Shown here: one piece after another, positions 7,377-16,873 of the stretch
How the letters are laid out: each line of letters begins with the position of its first letter
How positions within the stretch are numbered: position 1 is the first letter of the stretch
NCBI RefSeq assembly: GCF_023556315.2
Contig: NZ_CP116221.1
Coordinates: 3,486,001 to 3,550,000, forward strand
Length of the DNA: 64,000 nucleotides
Origin: Psychroserpens ponticola
Lineage (GTDB): Bacteria > Bacteroidota > Bacteroidia > Flavobacteriales > Flavobacteriaceae
Direction: 5' to 3'
The notes under the pieces: model-generated
What the model was told of the DNA's origin: nothing
The model's input: the letters and a program-made list of their open reading frames with translations, nothing else
Database searches by the model: none
Translations under genes and position numbers: made by a program

Positions 7377-8687
7377 TTGGATCCTGAACCCTCGTGTTTA
7401 ATATTGTTACTAGTTTCTGGAAATTCAGCATTAATTTCCGGTCTATTACTGCTTATAATTTTACTATTTTCATCTGCATTAGTATCTGGTGTTGAAGTTG
7501 CTTTATTTTCGTTAACAAAATCGGATATTGATACTGGCTTAGTTGAACAACCTAAAGCATTTTCAATTATTTCAAGGCTTTTAGAACGGCCTAAGAAATT
7601 ACTAGCAACGATATTGGTGGCAAATAATTTCATCAATATTGGTATTGTAATTCTGTTTGCCTATTTAGGTGAATCTTTATTTTATAATATTGAAGTTACT
7701 TGGATGCGATTTCTTTTAGAAGTTGTAGTCATCACCTTTTTAATTTTATTATTTGGCGAGATTATCCCAAAAATTTATGCAAGTAGAAATCGCGTTAAAT
7801 TTTCAACGTTTATGGCTATACCGTTAAAGGGATTAGATTTTATTTTCTCTCCTGTAAGTTTACCTATGCGATTTGTAACCTTAGCCATTCATAATCGTTT
7901 AGGCAAACAAAAATCTAATATTAGCGTCGATCAATTATCTCAAGCATTAGAGCTTACAACAAACAGTGACACAACTATTGAAGAACATAAAATCTTACAA
8001 GGTATTGTATCTTTTGGCAATACAGATACTAAACAAGTGATGCGACCAAGAATGGATATTTTTGCACTAAATGAAGATCAAAAATTCAGTGAGGTTATCC
8101 ATGAAATAACAAAAAATGGGTATTCAAGAATACCTGTCTATAAAGACAGTATCGATACCGTTACAGGTATTTTGTATGTGAAAGATTTATTACCACATAT
8201 AGAACGAAAAGAATTTGACTGGACTGGTTTACTTCGGGAACCGTTCTTTGTTCCTGAAAATAAAAAGTTAGATGATTTAATGGTTGAGTTTCAAGAGAAG
8301 AAAGTTCATTTAGCTCTTGTGGTTGATGAATATGGTGGAACCTCAGGATTGGTATCTCTCGAAGATGTTATTGAAGAAATTGTTGGAGATATTAGCGATG
8401 AATTTGATGACGATGATGTCATTTATACCAAAATAGATAATAATAATTTTACGTTTGAAGGCAAAACAACATTAAAAGACTTTTATAAGATTATTAATAT
8501 AGAAGACGAATCTGTATTTGAAGACTACAAAGGTGAAGCTGAGACTATTGCTGGTTTTGTTTTAGAAATTTCGGGAATATTCCCAAGACTAAAAAGTAAA
8601 ATAAATTTTAAAGATTACGTTTTCACTATCGAAGCAATTGAAAAGAAACGCATCAAAGACATTAAATTTACCATTTTGAATAAATAA
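7377..8687 (+). CDS. gldE: Gliding motility protein GldE (CNNM/CBS/CorC-type membrane protein)
   Basis: A 436-residue inner-membrane protein. The N-terminal half has several hydrophobic segments (DUF21/CNNM type, about 10-190). Two CBS domains follow (about 205-335: MRPRMDIFAL, GYSRIPVYKDSIDTVTGILY, HLALVVDEYGGTSGLVSLED), then a C-terminal CorC/HlyC transporter-associated domain to 436. The start is a TTG codon, giving (M)DPEPS, which matches the xDPEP opening I remember for GldE proteins. GldE acts with GldD in gliding and type IX secretion in Flavobacterium. gldD follows after a spacer holding a palindromic repeat. Gene order ssb-gldE-gldD strongly supports the name. Confidence 0.93.
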   Translation: MDPEPSCLILLLVSGNSALISGLLLLIILLFSSALVSGVEVALFSLTKSDIDTGLVEQPKAFSIISRLLERPKKLLATILVANNFINIGIVILFAYLGESLFYNIEVTWMRFLLEVVVITFLILLFGEIIPKIYASRNRVKFSTFMAIPLKGLDFIFSPVSLPMRFVTLAIHNRLGKQKSNISVDQLSQALELTTNSDTTIEEHKILQGIVSFGNTDTKQVMRPRMDIFALNEDQKFSEVIHEITKNGYSRIPVYKDSIDTVTGILYVKDLLPHIERKEFDWTGLLREPFFVPENKKLDDLMVEFQEKKVHLALVVDEYGGTSGLVSLEDVIEEIVGDISDEFDDDDVIYTKIDNNNFTFEGKTTLKDFYKIINIEDESVFEDYKGEAETIAGFVLEISGIFPRLKSKINFKDYVFTIEAIEKKRIKDIKFTILNK

Positions 8688-8691
8688 GGAA

Positions 8692-8757
8692 CGTCAACCT
8701 TGAGTGCAGTCGAGAGGTTCTTAAAAACAATAGGTTTCGACTGCGCTCAACCAGACA
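8692..8757. repeat. Palindromic repeat inside the gldE-gldD spacer
   Basis: TTGAGTGCAGTCGAGA (8700-8715) pairs with TTTCGACTGCGCTCAA (8735-8750), 14 of 16 bases, around a 19-base A/T-rich loop. The arm wording (GCAGTCGAGAGGT) is shared with the elements found inside bioF and the ketoacyl synthase gene. Here it lies between two genes that should be cotranscribed, so it would form a hairpin in the gld mRNA. Confidence 0.85.
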
Positions 8758-8778
8758 TCTCTTTAATCGAATTACATT

Positions 8779-9354
8779 ATGAGAAAGTTACTTTTATTAT
8801 GTATTGCAATATCGTGTATTGCTTGTGGAAGCGATCCAATTCCAAAACCAAAAGCGATGTTACGCTTGGAATATCCTCAGCCAACCTATAAAAAAGTAGG
8901 GCTTCCATTGCCTTTTACTTTTGAAAAAAACGAATTAGCAGATCCAATTTCAAAAATCAAACTAGATGGTGTTAATAATATTTATGGTGTAGATATCAAC
9001 TACCCAAAACTGAAAGGAACTGTTTACCTCACCTATAAAAAAGTTAAGGACAACAACCTTATCGATTTATTAAGAGATGCTCAAAACCTAACTCAAAAGC
9101 ACACTATGAAAGCTGATGAAATTGAAGGTGACACATATGAAAACCCTAAAAATAATGTTTTTGGAATGTTTTATGAAGTTGGTGGTAATGCAGCTTCGCA
9201 ATCTCAATTTTATGTAACTGATAGCATCAATCATTTCTTGGTTGGTTCTCTTTACTTTTACGCCAAACCAAATTATGACTCTATTTATCCAGCTGCTGTA
9301 TATTTAAAAAATGACATCAAGCATATTATGGAAACTATTGAGTGGAAGAACTAA
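8779..9354 (+). CDS. gldD: Gliding motility lipoprotein GldD
   Basis: A 191-residue lipoprotein. The signal ends at Cys 16 in [10 protein letters not shown], and the mature part begins [19 protein letters not shown], wording I recognise from GldD proteins. GldD is an essential gliding/type IX secretion accessory protein in Flavobacterium and is partnered with GldE, the gene just upstream (92-base spacer with a hairpin repeat). No catalytic motif is visible. Its last 4 bases overlap the 3' end of pgi on the opposite strand, and no terminator is seen between these convergent genes. Confidence 0.93.
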   Translation: MRKLLLLCIAISCIACGSDPIPKPKAMLRLEYPQPTYKKVGLPLPFTFEKNELADPISKIKLDGVNNIYGVDINYPKLKGTVYLTYKKVKDNNLIDLLRDAQNLTQKHTMKADEIEGDTYENPKNNVFGMFYEVGGNAASQSQFYVTDSINHFLVGSLYFYAKPNYDSIYPAAVYLKNDIKHIMETIEWKN

Positions 9355-11006
9355 ATTGACTGTTTTTTATTTTGATAATACTCAATCAGATTCTGAGTCG
9401 AATTATCATGCGAATTGGACACATTAGTATCCACTAATTCTTTTAAAATTGTATTCGCTAATTGTTTACCAAGTTCAACACCAAATTGGTCGTAACTAAA
9501 GATATTCCAAATAATTCCTTGTACAAAAATCTTATGCTCATACATAGCAATTAATTTTCCTAAACTTTCAGGCGTTAATTGATCAATCAAAAAAGTAGTT
9601 GTAGGCTTGTTGCCTTCAAATATTTTAAAAGGTGTTAGTTCTTTTATTTTTTCTTCTGAAAGTCCTTGCGCTTTTAATTCTTGAACGACTACTGCTTCAG
9701 ATTTACCATTCATTAAGGCTTCTGTCTGAGCAAAAAAGTTAGACATTAGTTTATCTTGATGATCTTGGTTTCCGTGTAACGATTTTGCAAATCCGATGAA
9801 TTCTGCAGGAATCAATTTAGTTCCTTGATGAATTAACTGAAAAAAAGCATGTTGAGAATTGGTTCCAGGTTCTCCCCAAATTATAGTTCCTGTTTGATAA
9901 TTTATTTTATCTCCATTTCGATCAACACTCTTACCATTACTTTCCATTATACCTTGCTGAAGGTATGTTGCAAATTGGTTTAAGTATTGAGAATACGGAA
10001 TAACCGCTTCACTTTCAGCATTAAAAAAGTTATTATACCAGACACTTAAAAGCCCAGTAATAACAGGGATGTTTTTATCAAAATCTTCAGTTTTGAAATG
10101 CTCATCCATTTTATGAGCACCTAAAAGTAAGTTGTCAAAGTTCTCAAAACCAACAGCTAAACTGATAGACAAACCAACGGCACTCCAAAGAGAGAATCGT
10201 CCTCCAACCCAATTCCACATTGGAAAAACATTAGCTTCATCAATACCAAACTCTTTTACTTTTTCAATATTAGTTGATACCGCAACAAAATGTTTTGAAA
10301 CCGCTTCTTTCGGAGCATTTTTCAAAAACCATTCTCTTAATGTATTGGCATTTGACAAGGTCTCTTGAGTCGTAAATGTTTTAGAAACGATTACGAAAAG
10401 TGTTGTTTCAGGATGTAAATTTTTAATCACTTCATTAACATGATCTCCATCGACATTACTAACAAAATGTGTCGTTAATTGATTTTTATAATACGTTAAA
10501 GCATCAACAACCATTGCTGGTCCTAAATCTGAACCTCCGATTCCGATGTTTACAACATCAGTAAACGCCTTACCTGTATGACTTTTTAGTTCACCATTAA
10601 TCACCTTTGTAGAGAAGTCTTTAATTTTAGTTTTAACATCATAAATTTCAGACATTACATTTTCTCCATTGACATTAACTTCAGTAGTTTTAGGATTACG
10701 TAAAGCCGTGTGTAATACTTCGCGACCTTCGGTTTCGTTAATCACATCACCACCAAAGTATTTATTCATGGCATCTTTTAAATCCACTTCATTTGCTAAT
10801 TCAATGAGTAAATCTAAGGTCTCTTTAGACACGCGATGTTTAGAATAATCTACATAAAAATCTTCCCATTGTATCGTCATTTCATTTGCTCTACTGTTAT
10901 GCTTAGCAAATAAATCTACTAGGTGTGAATCTTCAATGGTTTTAAAATGTGCTTGTAATTTAGACCAAGCTTTTGTTGTAGTTGGGTTGATTGTTTTTAA
11001 TGCCAT
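9351..11006 (-). CDS. pgi: Glucose-6-phosphate isomerase
   Basis: A 551-residue cytosolic isomerase interconverting glucose 6-phosphate and fructose 6-phosphate. Both family signatures are present: [15 protein letters not shown] (about 254-268) and [16 protein letters not shown] near the C-terminus. The catalytic Glu is in [10 protein letters not shown], the catalytic His in [15 protein letters not shown] and the active-site Lys in VELGK. Length is normal. Its ATG shares one base with the TAA of the M23 peptidase gene upstream (TAATG), so the two are translationally linked. It is last in a long minus-strand run that begins with hmgA. Confidence 0.97.
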   Translation of the reverse strand: MALKTINPTTTKAWSKLQAHFKTIEDSHLVDLFAKHNSRANEMTIQWEDFYVDYSKHRVSKETLDLLIELANEVDLKDAMNKYFGGDVINETEGREVLHTALRNPKTTEVNVNGENVMSEIYDVKTKIKDFSTKVINGELKSHTGKAFTDVVNIGIGGSDLGPAMVVDALTYYKNQLTTHFVSNVDGDHVNEVIKNLHPETTLFVIVSKTFTTQETLSNANTLREWFLKNAPKEAVSKHFVAVSTNIEKVKEFGIDEANVFPMWNWVGGRFSLWSAVGLSISLAVGFENFDNLLLGAHKMDEHFKTEDFDKNIPVITGLLSVWYNNFFNAESEAVIPYSQYLNQFATYLQQGIMESNGKSVDRNGDKINYQTGTIIWGEPGTNSQHAFFQLIHQGTKLIPAEFIGFAKSLHGNQDHQDKLMSNFFAQTEALMNGKSEAVVVQELKAQGLSEEKIKELTPFKIFEGNKPTTTFLIDQLTPESLGKLIAMYEHKIFVQGIIWNIFSYDQFGVELGKQLANTILKELVDTNVSNSHDNSTQNLIEYYQNKKQSI

Positions 11007-12307
11007 TATTGAATTTGTGAAATTGAATCTTTTTCTATATTAATTTGAGGTTCATTAGAACCATCTTGAAATTGTATAGCATCTAATCTTATTTTTACAG
11101 GCGCTACGAAATCTAAATACCTCACTTTTAAACTATCTGAAATAGGTTTAGCCTCAGGTAGTTTTTCTCTTAAAGGATCGACTTGTCTTCCGTTTTTCCA
11201 GAAGCGATAACACACATGCGGTCCACCAGAATTTCCTGTCATACCAATCCAACCAATCACATCACCTTGCTTAACAAAATCTCCTTTTTTAACATTTTGC
11301 GCTTTCATGTGCAAGTACTGTGTACTATACGTTGCATTATGTCTAATCTTAACATATTTTCCGTTACCACCTCTTCTTGTTGATTCACTTACTGTTCCGC
11401 TTGCGGTTGCTAATATTGGTGTTCCAATTGGTGCAGCAAAATCGGTTCCTTTATGTGGTCTTAATTTATAACCATAATAAGCAATACGACGATTCAAATT
11501 ATAGCGTGAAGAAATTCTACTAAACTGAACTGGTGCTTTTAAAAATGCTCTTCTTAAGTTTTTAGCATCTTCATTAAAATAATCTATAATTCCTTTTATA
11601 GAATCTGTTTCAAACTGAAATGCATAAAAAGGTTGTTTTTTATGTTCAAAATACACAGCTTTAATATCGTGTACACCAACATAAATTGAATCGTCAATAT
11701 ATTTATCTGTGTAAATTACTTTAAACTGATCCCCTTTTTGAAGTCTTCTAAAATCGATGGTCCAAGCATAAATTTCGTCAGCCATTTTATAGGCTAATCT
11801 TGGACTTAATCCTTGTTCTATCATTAACTGTGAAATCCCCATACCTTCAGGAATAATTCCTGTAGCAGTTTTCTCAATATATTTAATGGGCTTTTTATTA
11901 GTATAAGCATGAATTGAATCCGCAAAATTAATCACCACATAATCAACACTATTAGGCTGATAAACAAAACATTGTGGTGTTTGCAAAGAATCATTAGCGC
12001 AAAATAGCGTATAAGGTTTACCAACATGTAATTTTCTTATATCGAAACTATCTTTAGCTTTTTCAGCAATATTGAAAATTCTAGGATATCCTATATGATT
12101 CCGTTCTAAAATTTCACCAAAGCTATCCCCTTTTCTTATGGTATCTCTCTTAACAATGTAGTCTTCAAGCACAAAACCAAATTCTTTTTTTGGTTCTAGT
12201 ACTATTGGAGTTTGTATTTCTTCTATCTGTACTTTTTTATCGTCGTCTTTACAAGACCACAAACCAATACAGATGAAAAGTGCTATTAATAATTGTTTTG
12301 GTTGCAT
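11006..12307 (-). CDS. M23-family (LytM) peptidase lipoprotein
   Basis: A 433-residue envelope lipoprotein. The signal peptide ends with the lipobox IGLWSC (Cys 19). The N-terminal half carries LysM-like or OapA-like segments ([31 protein letters not shown]). The C-terminal third is a LytM/M23 zinc metallopeptidase domain: [16 protein letters not shown] holds the first His and Asp ligands, [29 protein letters not shown] the conserved core, and GPHVCYRFW the last His. It should cleave peptidoglycan cross-links during cell growth. Its stop overlaps the pgi start by one base, and tryptophan dioxygenase ends 9 bases upstream. Confidence 0.92.
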   Translation of the reverse strand: MQPKQLLIALFICIGLWSCKDDDKKVQIEEIQTPIVLEPKKEFGFVLEDYIVKRDTIRKGDSFGEILERNHIGYPRIFNIAEKAKDSFDIRKLHVGKPYTLFCANDSLQTPQCFVYQPNSVDYVVINFADSIHAYTNKKPIKYIEKTATGIIPEGMGISQLMIEQGLSPRLAYKMADEIYAWTIDFRRLQKGDQFKVIYTDKYIDDSIYVGVHDIKAVYFEHKKQPFYAFQFETDSIKGIIDYFNEDAKNLRRAFLKAPVQFSRISSRYNLNRRIAYYGYKLRPHKGTDFAAPIGTPILATASGTVSESTRRGGNGKYVKIRHNATYSTQYLHMKAQNVKKGDFVKQGDVIGWIGMTGNSGGPHVCYRFWKNGRQVDPLREKLPEAKPISDSLKVRYLDFVAPVKIRLDAIQFQDGSNEPQINIEKDSISQIQ

Positions 12308-12316
12308 TAATTAGTT

Positions 12317-13249
12317 CTATATGTTTTCTCCCCAATTTTTTAGTTCGTCTTCGCTCCAAAGTTCTGGAAAAAATATTCGTTTTTGATATTTAGGATGCAT
12401 GTATTTTTTCCAATCGCTACCTCCTGTTGCTTCACCATCTCCAGTACCACTTTCTATATAGTGTTTTGCAGCGTTGTAATGTGCGATTACCCAAGTGATA
12501 TTTACAGTGTAATCATAGTGTCGCATGGCTTTAATCAAATCGGCATCTTTTTGATCTGCTTCTGGTAATTCTTTAAAGCGAGACCATAAATTCTTGGTAT
12601 TGTAGGTTTGCATAAAACGTATAAAATCGCCTTTATAGCGTTTTTCAAAATTTACTAAGAGCGTTGATTTTTTTCCAGTTTTATAGTCTTTTCCTGCGGC
12701 TTGCCAATAGAGATGCTCAAAAGCATGTTCAAATGGCGTGTCTCTATCTATGGTTTTTCTGAATCTAAAATCAATAAGATTAATAAGTTCTGTTGAAGCA
12801 AACTCAATCATTCTATACTGCGCACTTTGAAATCCACTTGCAGGCGTTAAGGTATAGCGAAATTTCATGTATTGTTCAATTTCCATTCCATGCTGCATGA
12901 TATTAAAAGAGGTTGTAAGCATGTCAAAATAACGACTAATACGCATCAATTTATCTTCAAAATACTTCGCATTTAAATCTTCTTTTTCTGCGACTTGCTG
13001 AATTTCCCAAAGAATCATTTTAAAAATCAACTCATTAATTTGATGATAAGCAATAAATACCATCTCATCAGGAAGCGTTGTTCGCTGTGTTTGGAGATTC
13101 AATAAAGCATCGGTTTGAATATAGTCCCAATACGTAATAGGTTTACTGTAAAGCAAGCCATATAAATGATCTTCTGTATCTTGATCTATTTTTGTGTATT
13201 TCTCTTGTATTTGCTTGATAATCTTATCAAACTTGTGTAAATCTTCCAT
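12317..13249 (-). CDS. kynA: Tryptophan 2,3-dioxygenase family protein
   Basis: A 310-residue heme enzyme family member that opens the indole ring of tryptophan to N-formylkynurenine, the first kynurenine-pathway step. Motifs: FIAYHQINELIFKMILWEI (about 66-84, distal active site) and ASGFQSAQYRMIEF (about 138-151, the conserved substrate-binding block). A proximal-His region near the C-terminus reads TWVIAHYNAAKHYI. The family is usually about 280-400 residues. It lies between the DUF3108 gene (5 bases upstream) and the M23 peptidase gene, in the same strand run as hppD and hmgA, which fits a role in aromatic amino acid degradation. No kynureninase gene is in the window. Confidence 0.9.
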   Translation of the reverse strand: MEDLHKFDKIIKQIQEKYTKIDQDTEDHLYGLLYSKPITYWDYIQTDALLNLQTQRTTLPDEMVFIAYHQINELIFKMILWEIQQVAEKEDLNAKYFEDKLMRISRYFDMLTTSFNIMQHGMEIEQYMKFRYTLTPASGFQSAQYRMIEFASTELINLIDFRFRKTIDRDTPFEHAFEHLYWQAAGKDYKTGKKSTLLVNFEKRYKGDFIRFMQTYNTKNLWSRFKELPEADQKDADLIKAMRHYDYTVNITWVIAHYNAAKHYIESGTGDGEATGGSDWKKYMHPKYQKRIFFPELWSEDELKNWGENI

Positions 13250-13254
13250 CTTAG

Positions 13255-14043
13255 TTAGTCAAATTGAATTTGAAAAGAATGTTTTAATCCTTTAAAAGCT
13301 TCTAGATTAGCTTGAAGCGATCCCACTGCTAAATCTGCTTTAATTTTTAAAGGAATTTTATTATCGTCAGCACTTACCCAAAGGGTTAAGCTTTCTTGCT
13401 CTTTAAAAACACGACCAGCCATTACGTAAGGTCTAAATTTCAAAGTTTTCACTTTACCGAATTCAGTTTTTATGGTTTCTCTTCCTAAAAACTTTAGTTT
13501 AAAATTGTAGTTTTCTTCATCAAAAAACATATTGAGGGTCACAATTTCACCTTCCCTAATACTTTCAGTATCGTAATTATTACGCAAGTAATAAAAAGCC
13601 GAAACCATGTCTTGAACATCTTTTTCAGTTGCGACTGTTTTTTTTGTCTTATACTTTTTATTATTAATTAAGGCTTCTTGTTTTTCATGATCAAAAGCAA
13701 TTTCAATGTCTTTTGTATGTCCACCTTCATCTATTTTTCTAATGAATTTATAAGGTATTCCTGTTTCTTTATCAATATAACTTTCGTATTTATCTTTTAC
13801 CTTAAAAAACCATTTGATTGCACCAGTAGTCCAACCTTTACCAACAACATGATATACAGGTTTACCATTAATATTTGATTCTTTAACCTCAAGAGTCGCG
13901 TTACCAGCTTTCAAGAAATTACTATAGCTCATTTCAAATTTGAACCATTCTCCTTCTTGAAATGCAGATTGCTCTTGAGCAAAAGATAATTGCATCCCAA
14001 ACAGAAAGCCTATTATAAGTAGTATATTTTTCATTTTAGTCAT
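13255..14043 (-). CDS. DUF3108 domain secreted protein
   Basis: A 262-residue exported protein. The N-terminus (M)KNILLIIGFLFGMQLSFAQ is a signal peptide; the Met at residue 4 would also serve as a start. The mature part is beta-rich and matches DUF3108: EGEWFKFEMSYSNFLKAGNATLEV, KFIRKIDEGGHTKDIEIAFDH and LTLWVSADDNKIPLKIKADLAVGS. The family's function is unknown; the fold resembles lipid-binding barrels of the periplasm. It sits between hppD and the tryptophan dioxygenase gene, but that context does not reveal a role in catabolism. Confidence 0.85.
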   Translation of the reverse strand: MTKMKNILLIIGFLFGMQLSFAQEQSAFQEGEWFKFEMSYSNFLKAGNATLEVKESNINGKPVYHVVGKGWTTGAIKWFFKVKDKYESYIDKETGIPYKFIRKIDEGGHTKDIEIAFDHEKQEALINNKKYKTKKTVATEKDVQDMVSAFYYLRNNYDTESIREGEIVTLNMFFDEENYNFKLKFLGRETIKTEFGKVKTLKFRPYVMAGRVFKEQESLTLWVSADDNKIPLKIKADLAVGSLQANLEAFKGLKHSFQIQFD

Positions 14044-14180
14044 AATTGTAGAGTAACATTTAAGTTACAGGTTATTATTTATTAGGGAGAATTACAATTA
14101 CTATTCCAAAAATATAAATTTTATTGAAACCATGATAAATAAAGGTGTTATAGTTCTGTAAGAGATTGATAAAAACAAAT

Positions 14181-15341
14181 TTATAACGTACCTCTTTTAG
14201 CCTGTTCACGTTCAATTGACTCAAATAGTGCTTTAAAGTTTCCAGCACCAAAACCTTGAGCTCCCATTCTCTGAATAATTTCAAAAAACAGCGTTGGTCT
14301 ATCTTCAACAGGCTTTGTGAAAATTTGTAGCAAGTAACCTTCTTCATCTGCATCTATCATTATAGATAATCTTTGAAGTTCACCAATATCTTCTTTCATC
14401 ATGTCCATATGTTCTCCTAAACGCTTAGGAATATCATCATAATACGCTTGAGGTGGTGGTGGTAAGAACTCGATACCTCTTGCTTTTAATTGAGCAACTG
14501 TTTTGATAATATCATCTGTAGCAACTGCAATATGTTGCACTCCAGAATCTTCATAAAAATCTAAGTATTCTTCAATTTGAGATTTCTTTGCTGCTTTAGC
14601 AGGTTCGTTTATTGGGAATTTGATTCGGCCATTTCCATTACTCATCACTTTACTCATAAGCGCTGAATATTCAGTATGAATTTGTTTATCATCAAAGGAT
14701 AGAAAATTTACAAATCCCATGACGTCTTCGTACCATTTCACCCAAGTATTCATTTGTCCCCAACCAACATTACCAACCATGTGATCGATATATTTTAGAC
14801 CAACGGGTTCAGGATTATAGTCTGATTCCCATTTTGTAAAACCAGGCATAAACGTTCCTGTATAGTTTTTACGCTCTACAAACATGTGAACCGTTTCACC
14901 ATAGGTATAAATTCCTGCACGAACAACTTCACCAAATTCATCTTTTTCAACCGTTGGTTCCATGTAAGATTTTGCTCCTCTTTTAGTAGTTTCTTCGTAA
15001 GATTTTCTAGCATCATCAACCCAAAGCGCAACCACTTTAACGCCATCACCATGTTTTACAATATGATCATTGATTGGCGACTTACTATTTAAAGGTGTTG
15101 TTAGCACCAATTTAATTTTATCTTGTTTTAAAACATAACTCACAGAGTCTTTAGATCCCGTTTCCAAACCTCTATAAGCATACGATTGAAATCCGAATGC
15201 TGTTTTATAAAAATGAGCAGATTGTTTTGCGTTTCCTACATAGAATTCTACATAATCTGTTCCTAAAAGTGGTAAAAAATCTTGAGCATCTTTAAAGATT
15301 TTCTCCAATCCGTAATTAACACTTTTTACTTCTTTTGCCAT
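14181..15341 (-). CDS. hppD: 4-hydroxyphenylpyruvate dioxygenase
   Basis: A 386-residue non-heme Fe(II) enzyme that converts 4-hydroxyphenylpyruvate to homogentisate in tyrosine degradation. It has two vicinal-oxygen-chelate domains. The iron ligands are visible: the His of YIDHMVGNV (about residue 187), the His of VQHIAVATDDI (about 270), and the Glu of LFFEIIQRMG near residue 349. The C-terminal helix that gates the site is recognisable (GFGAGNFKALFESIEREQ). hmgA, the next pathway step, is the gene just upstream, 196 bases away, with a repeat element in the spacer. Confidence 0.97.
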   Translation of the reverse strand: MAKEVKSVNYGLEKIFKDAQDFLPLLGTDYVEFYVGNAKQSAHFYKTAFGFQSYAYRGLETGSKDSVSYVLKQDKIKLVLTTPLNSKSPINDHIVKHGDGVKVVALWVDDARKSYEETTKRGAKSYMEPTVEKDEFGEVVRAGIYTYGETVHMFVERKNYTGTFMPGFTKWESDYNPEPVGLKYIDHMVGNVGWGQMNTWVKWYEDVMGFVNFLSFDDKQIHTEYSALMSKVMSNGNGRIKFPINEPAKAAKKSQIEEYLDFYEDSGVQHIAVATDDIIKTVAQLKARGIEFLPPPPQAYYDDIPKRLGEHMDMMKEDIGELQRLSIMIDADEEGYLLQIFTKPVEDRPTLFFEIIQRMGAQGFGAGNFKALFESIEREQAKRGTL

Positions 15342-15415
15342 GATATTATTGTTTATTTGTTGATTCGTTTATCTGTTTATTTGAAAACGAACTCATTATA
15401 CTTTGTTCTTATTTT

Positions 15416-15520
15416 TAGCCCTGATTGTAGCATTTGTTGAAGCTCTTTTTTGTGGATTCCTGCTTTCGCAGGAATAACAGCTCAAAAAAAGCGACTGCGG
15501 AAAGCAGGAAATTGCTCCTA
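15416..15520. repeat. Composite palindromic repeat between hmgA and hppD
   Basis: The stretch starts TAGCCCTGATTG and ends GGAAATTGCTCCTA. Its arms AGCTCTTTTTTG (15441-15452) and CAAAAAAAGCG (15483-15493) can pair. Inside the loop lies a separate hairpin, ATTCCTGC (15456-15463) with GCAGGAAT (15468-15475). The outer wording matches a repeat I remember from many Flavobacterium genomes, and the inner one resembles another common short repeat, so this looks like one element inserted in another. Copy number cannot be checked here. Confidence 0.65.
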
Positions 15521-15537
15521 ATTAGAATTAAAAAAAA

Positions 15538-16695
15538 TTATTCTAACCATGATTTATAATACGTTTCGTCGGCAATTTTCATAGCTTCTTCAGTAACCAT
15601 CAAAGGCTTAAATGTATCGACCATAACTGCTAATTCTTCGGTTTTCACTTTACCAATACTACGTTCTGTAGCTCCAGGATGTGGACCATGAGGAATACCT
15701 GCTGGATGCAATGAAATATGTCCAGCTTCAATATCGTTACGACTCATAAAATCGCCATCGACATAATACAACACCTCATCACTATCTATATTGCTGTGGT
15801 TATAAGGTGCAGGAATACTTTCTGGATGATAATCGTACAAACGTGGTACAAAACTACAAATTACAAATGCGTCTGTTTCAAAAGTCTGATGCACAGGAGG
15901 TGGCTGATGAATACGTCCAGTTATTGGTTCAAAATCATGAATTGAAAGCGCATAAGGGTAATTATATCCATCATAACCTACAACATCAAAAGGGTGTGAA
16001 GCGTAAACCATTTCAAAAATATCGTCTTGCTTTTTTACTTTCATTAAAAAATCTCCAGACTCATTATGCGTTTCTATTTCTTGAGGTTGACGTATATCAC
16101 GTTCACAAAATGGTGAGTGTTCTAATAATTGTCCGAACCAATTTCTATAGCGTTTAGGTGTGTAAATTGGTCGTCTTGATTCGACAATAAACAATCTATT
16201 ATCTTCAGTATCAAAATCAATTTTATAGATAATTCCTCTTGGAATCACTAAATAATCTCCATATTTAAAATCGAGATTACCAAGATGTGTTCTTAATTTA
16301 CCTGTTCCTTTATGAATAAAAATCACTTCATCAGCATCTGTGTTTTTATAGAAATACTCTGTTGTTGATTTTTTAGGAGCGGCTAAAATAATGGTACAAT
16401 CATTATTGGTGAGCACAGCTTTTCTACTATCGAGATAATCATGTTCTGGTTTAACTTGAAACCCTCTTAATCTGTAAGATTGAATGCTATTTTTTTTAGC
16501 AATTTTAGGAGCTACACTATATTGCTTTTTGATTTCTTTTACTTGTGTTGGACGTTGTTCGTGATAGGAATTTGTAGACATTCCGTCAAATCCAATAGTA
16601 CCAAACAATTGTTCGTAATATAAGCTACCATCTGCTTTTCTAAATTGAATGTGTCGCTTATGTGGAATATTTCCAAGCTTATGATAAAAAGGCAT
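15538..16695 (-). CDS. hmgA: Homogentisate 1,2-dioxygenase
   Basis: A 385-residue cupin-fold Fe(II) dioxygenase that opens the ring of homogentisate to maleylacetoacetate. The N-terminus MPFYHKLGNIPHKRHIQFRK is typical. The C-terminal iron-binding block is visible: SLHPAGIPHGPHPGATE, with the active-site His residues, preceded by DEVLYYVDGDF holding the Glu ligand region. Length is at the short, bacterial end for this family. It is the first gene of the minus-strand aromatic catabolism run, followed by hppD. Maleylacetoacetate isomerase and fumarylacetoacetase are not in the window. Confidence 0.96.
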   Translation of the reverse strand: MPFYHKLGNIPHKRHIQFRKADGSLYYEQLFGTIGFDGMSTNSYHEQRPTQVKEIKKQYSVAPKIAKKNSIQSYRLRGFQVKPEHDYLDSRKAVLTNNDCTIILAAPKKSTTEYFYKNTDADEVIFIHKGTGKLRTHLGNLDFKYGDYLVIPRGIIYKIDFDTEDNRLFIVESRRPIYTPKRYRNWFGQLLEHSPFCERDIRQPQEIETHNESGDFLMKVKKQDDIFEMVYASHPFDVVGYDGYNYPYALSIHDFEPITGRIHQPPPVHQTFETDAFVICSFVPRLYDYHPESIPAPYNHSNIDSDEVLYYVDGDFMSRNDIEAGHISLHPAGIPHGPHPGATERSIGKVKTEELAVMVDTFKPLMVTEEAMKIADETYYKSWLE

Positions 16696-16873
16696 TTTTT
16701 TTAGTTTAAAAGTTGATTTGTTTATACGTTGCTTTGTATAAATTAAAGTGTTTTAAAGATACAAAAAATGCTAGTTTATTCTGGGTTTCTTTTTATAAGA
16801 AAGTGAAGATGACTTAATAAATCTTTGAAGATGAGATTTGACATGTTTCAAATATCGTGAATTTCTATATATT

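Noticed and set aside
7358-7636. 92-codon frame on the minus strand over the start of gldE
   Set aside because: It is the antisense shadow of the gldE coding sequence, with no family likeness and no independent start signals.
8700-8891. 63-codon plus-strand frame across the gldE-gldD spacer
   Set aside because: It consists of the palindromic repeat plus the start of gldD in a wrong frame.
14075-14353. 92-codon minus-strand frame at the 3' end of hppD
   Set aside because: It overlaps hppD in another frame on the same strand and has low-complexity composition; no support as a gene.
15807-16157. 116-codon plus-strand frame inside hmgA
   Set aside because: Antisense shadow of a well-conserved dioxygenase gene.
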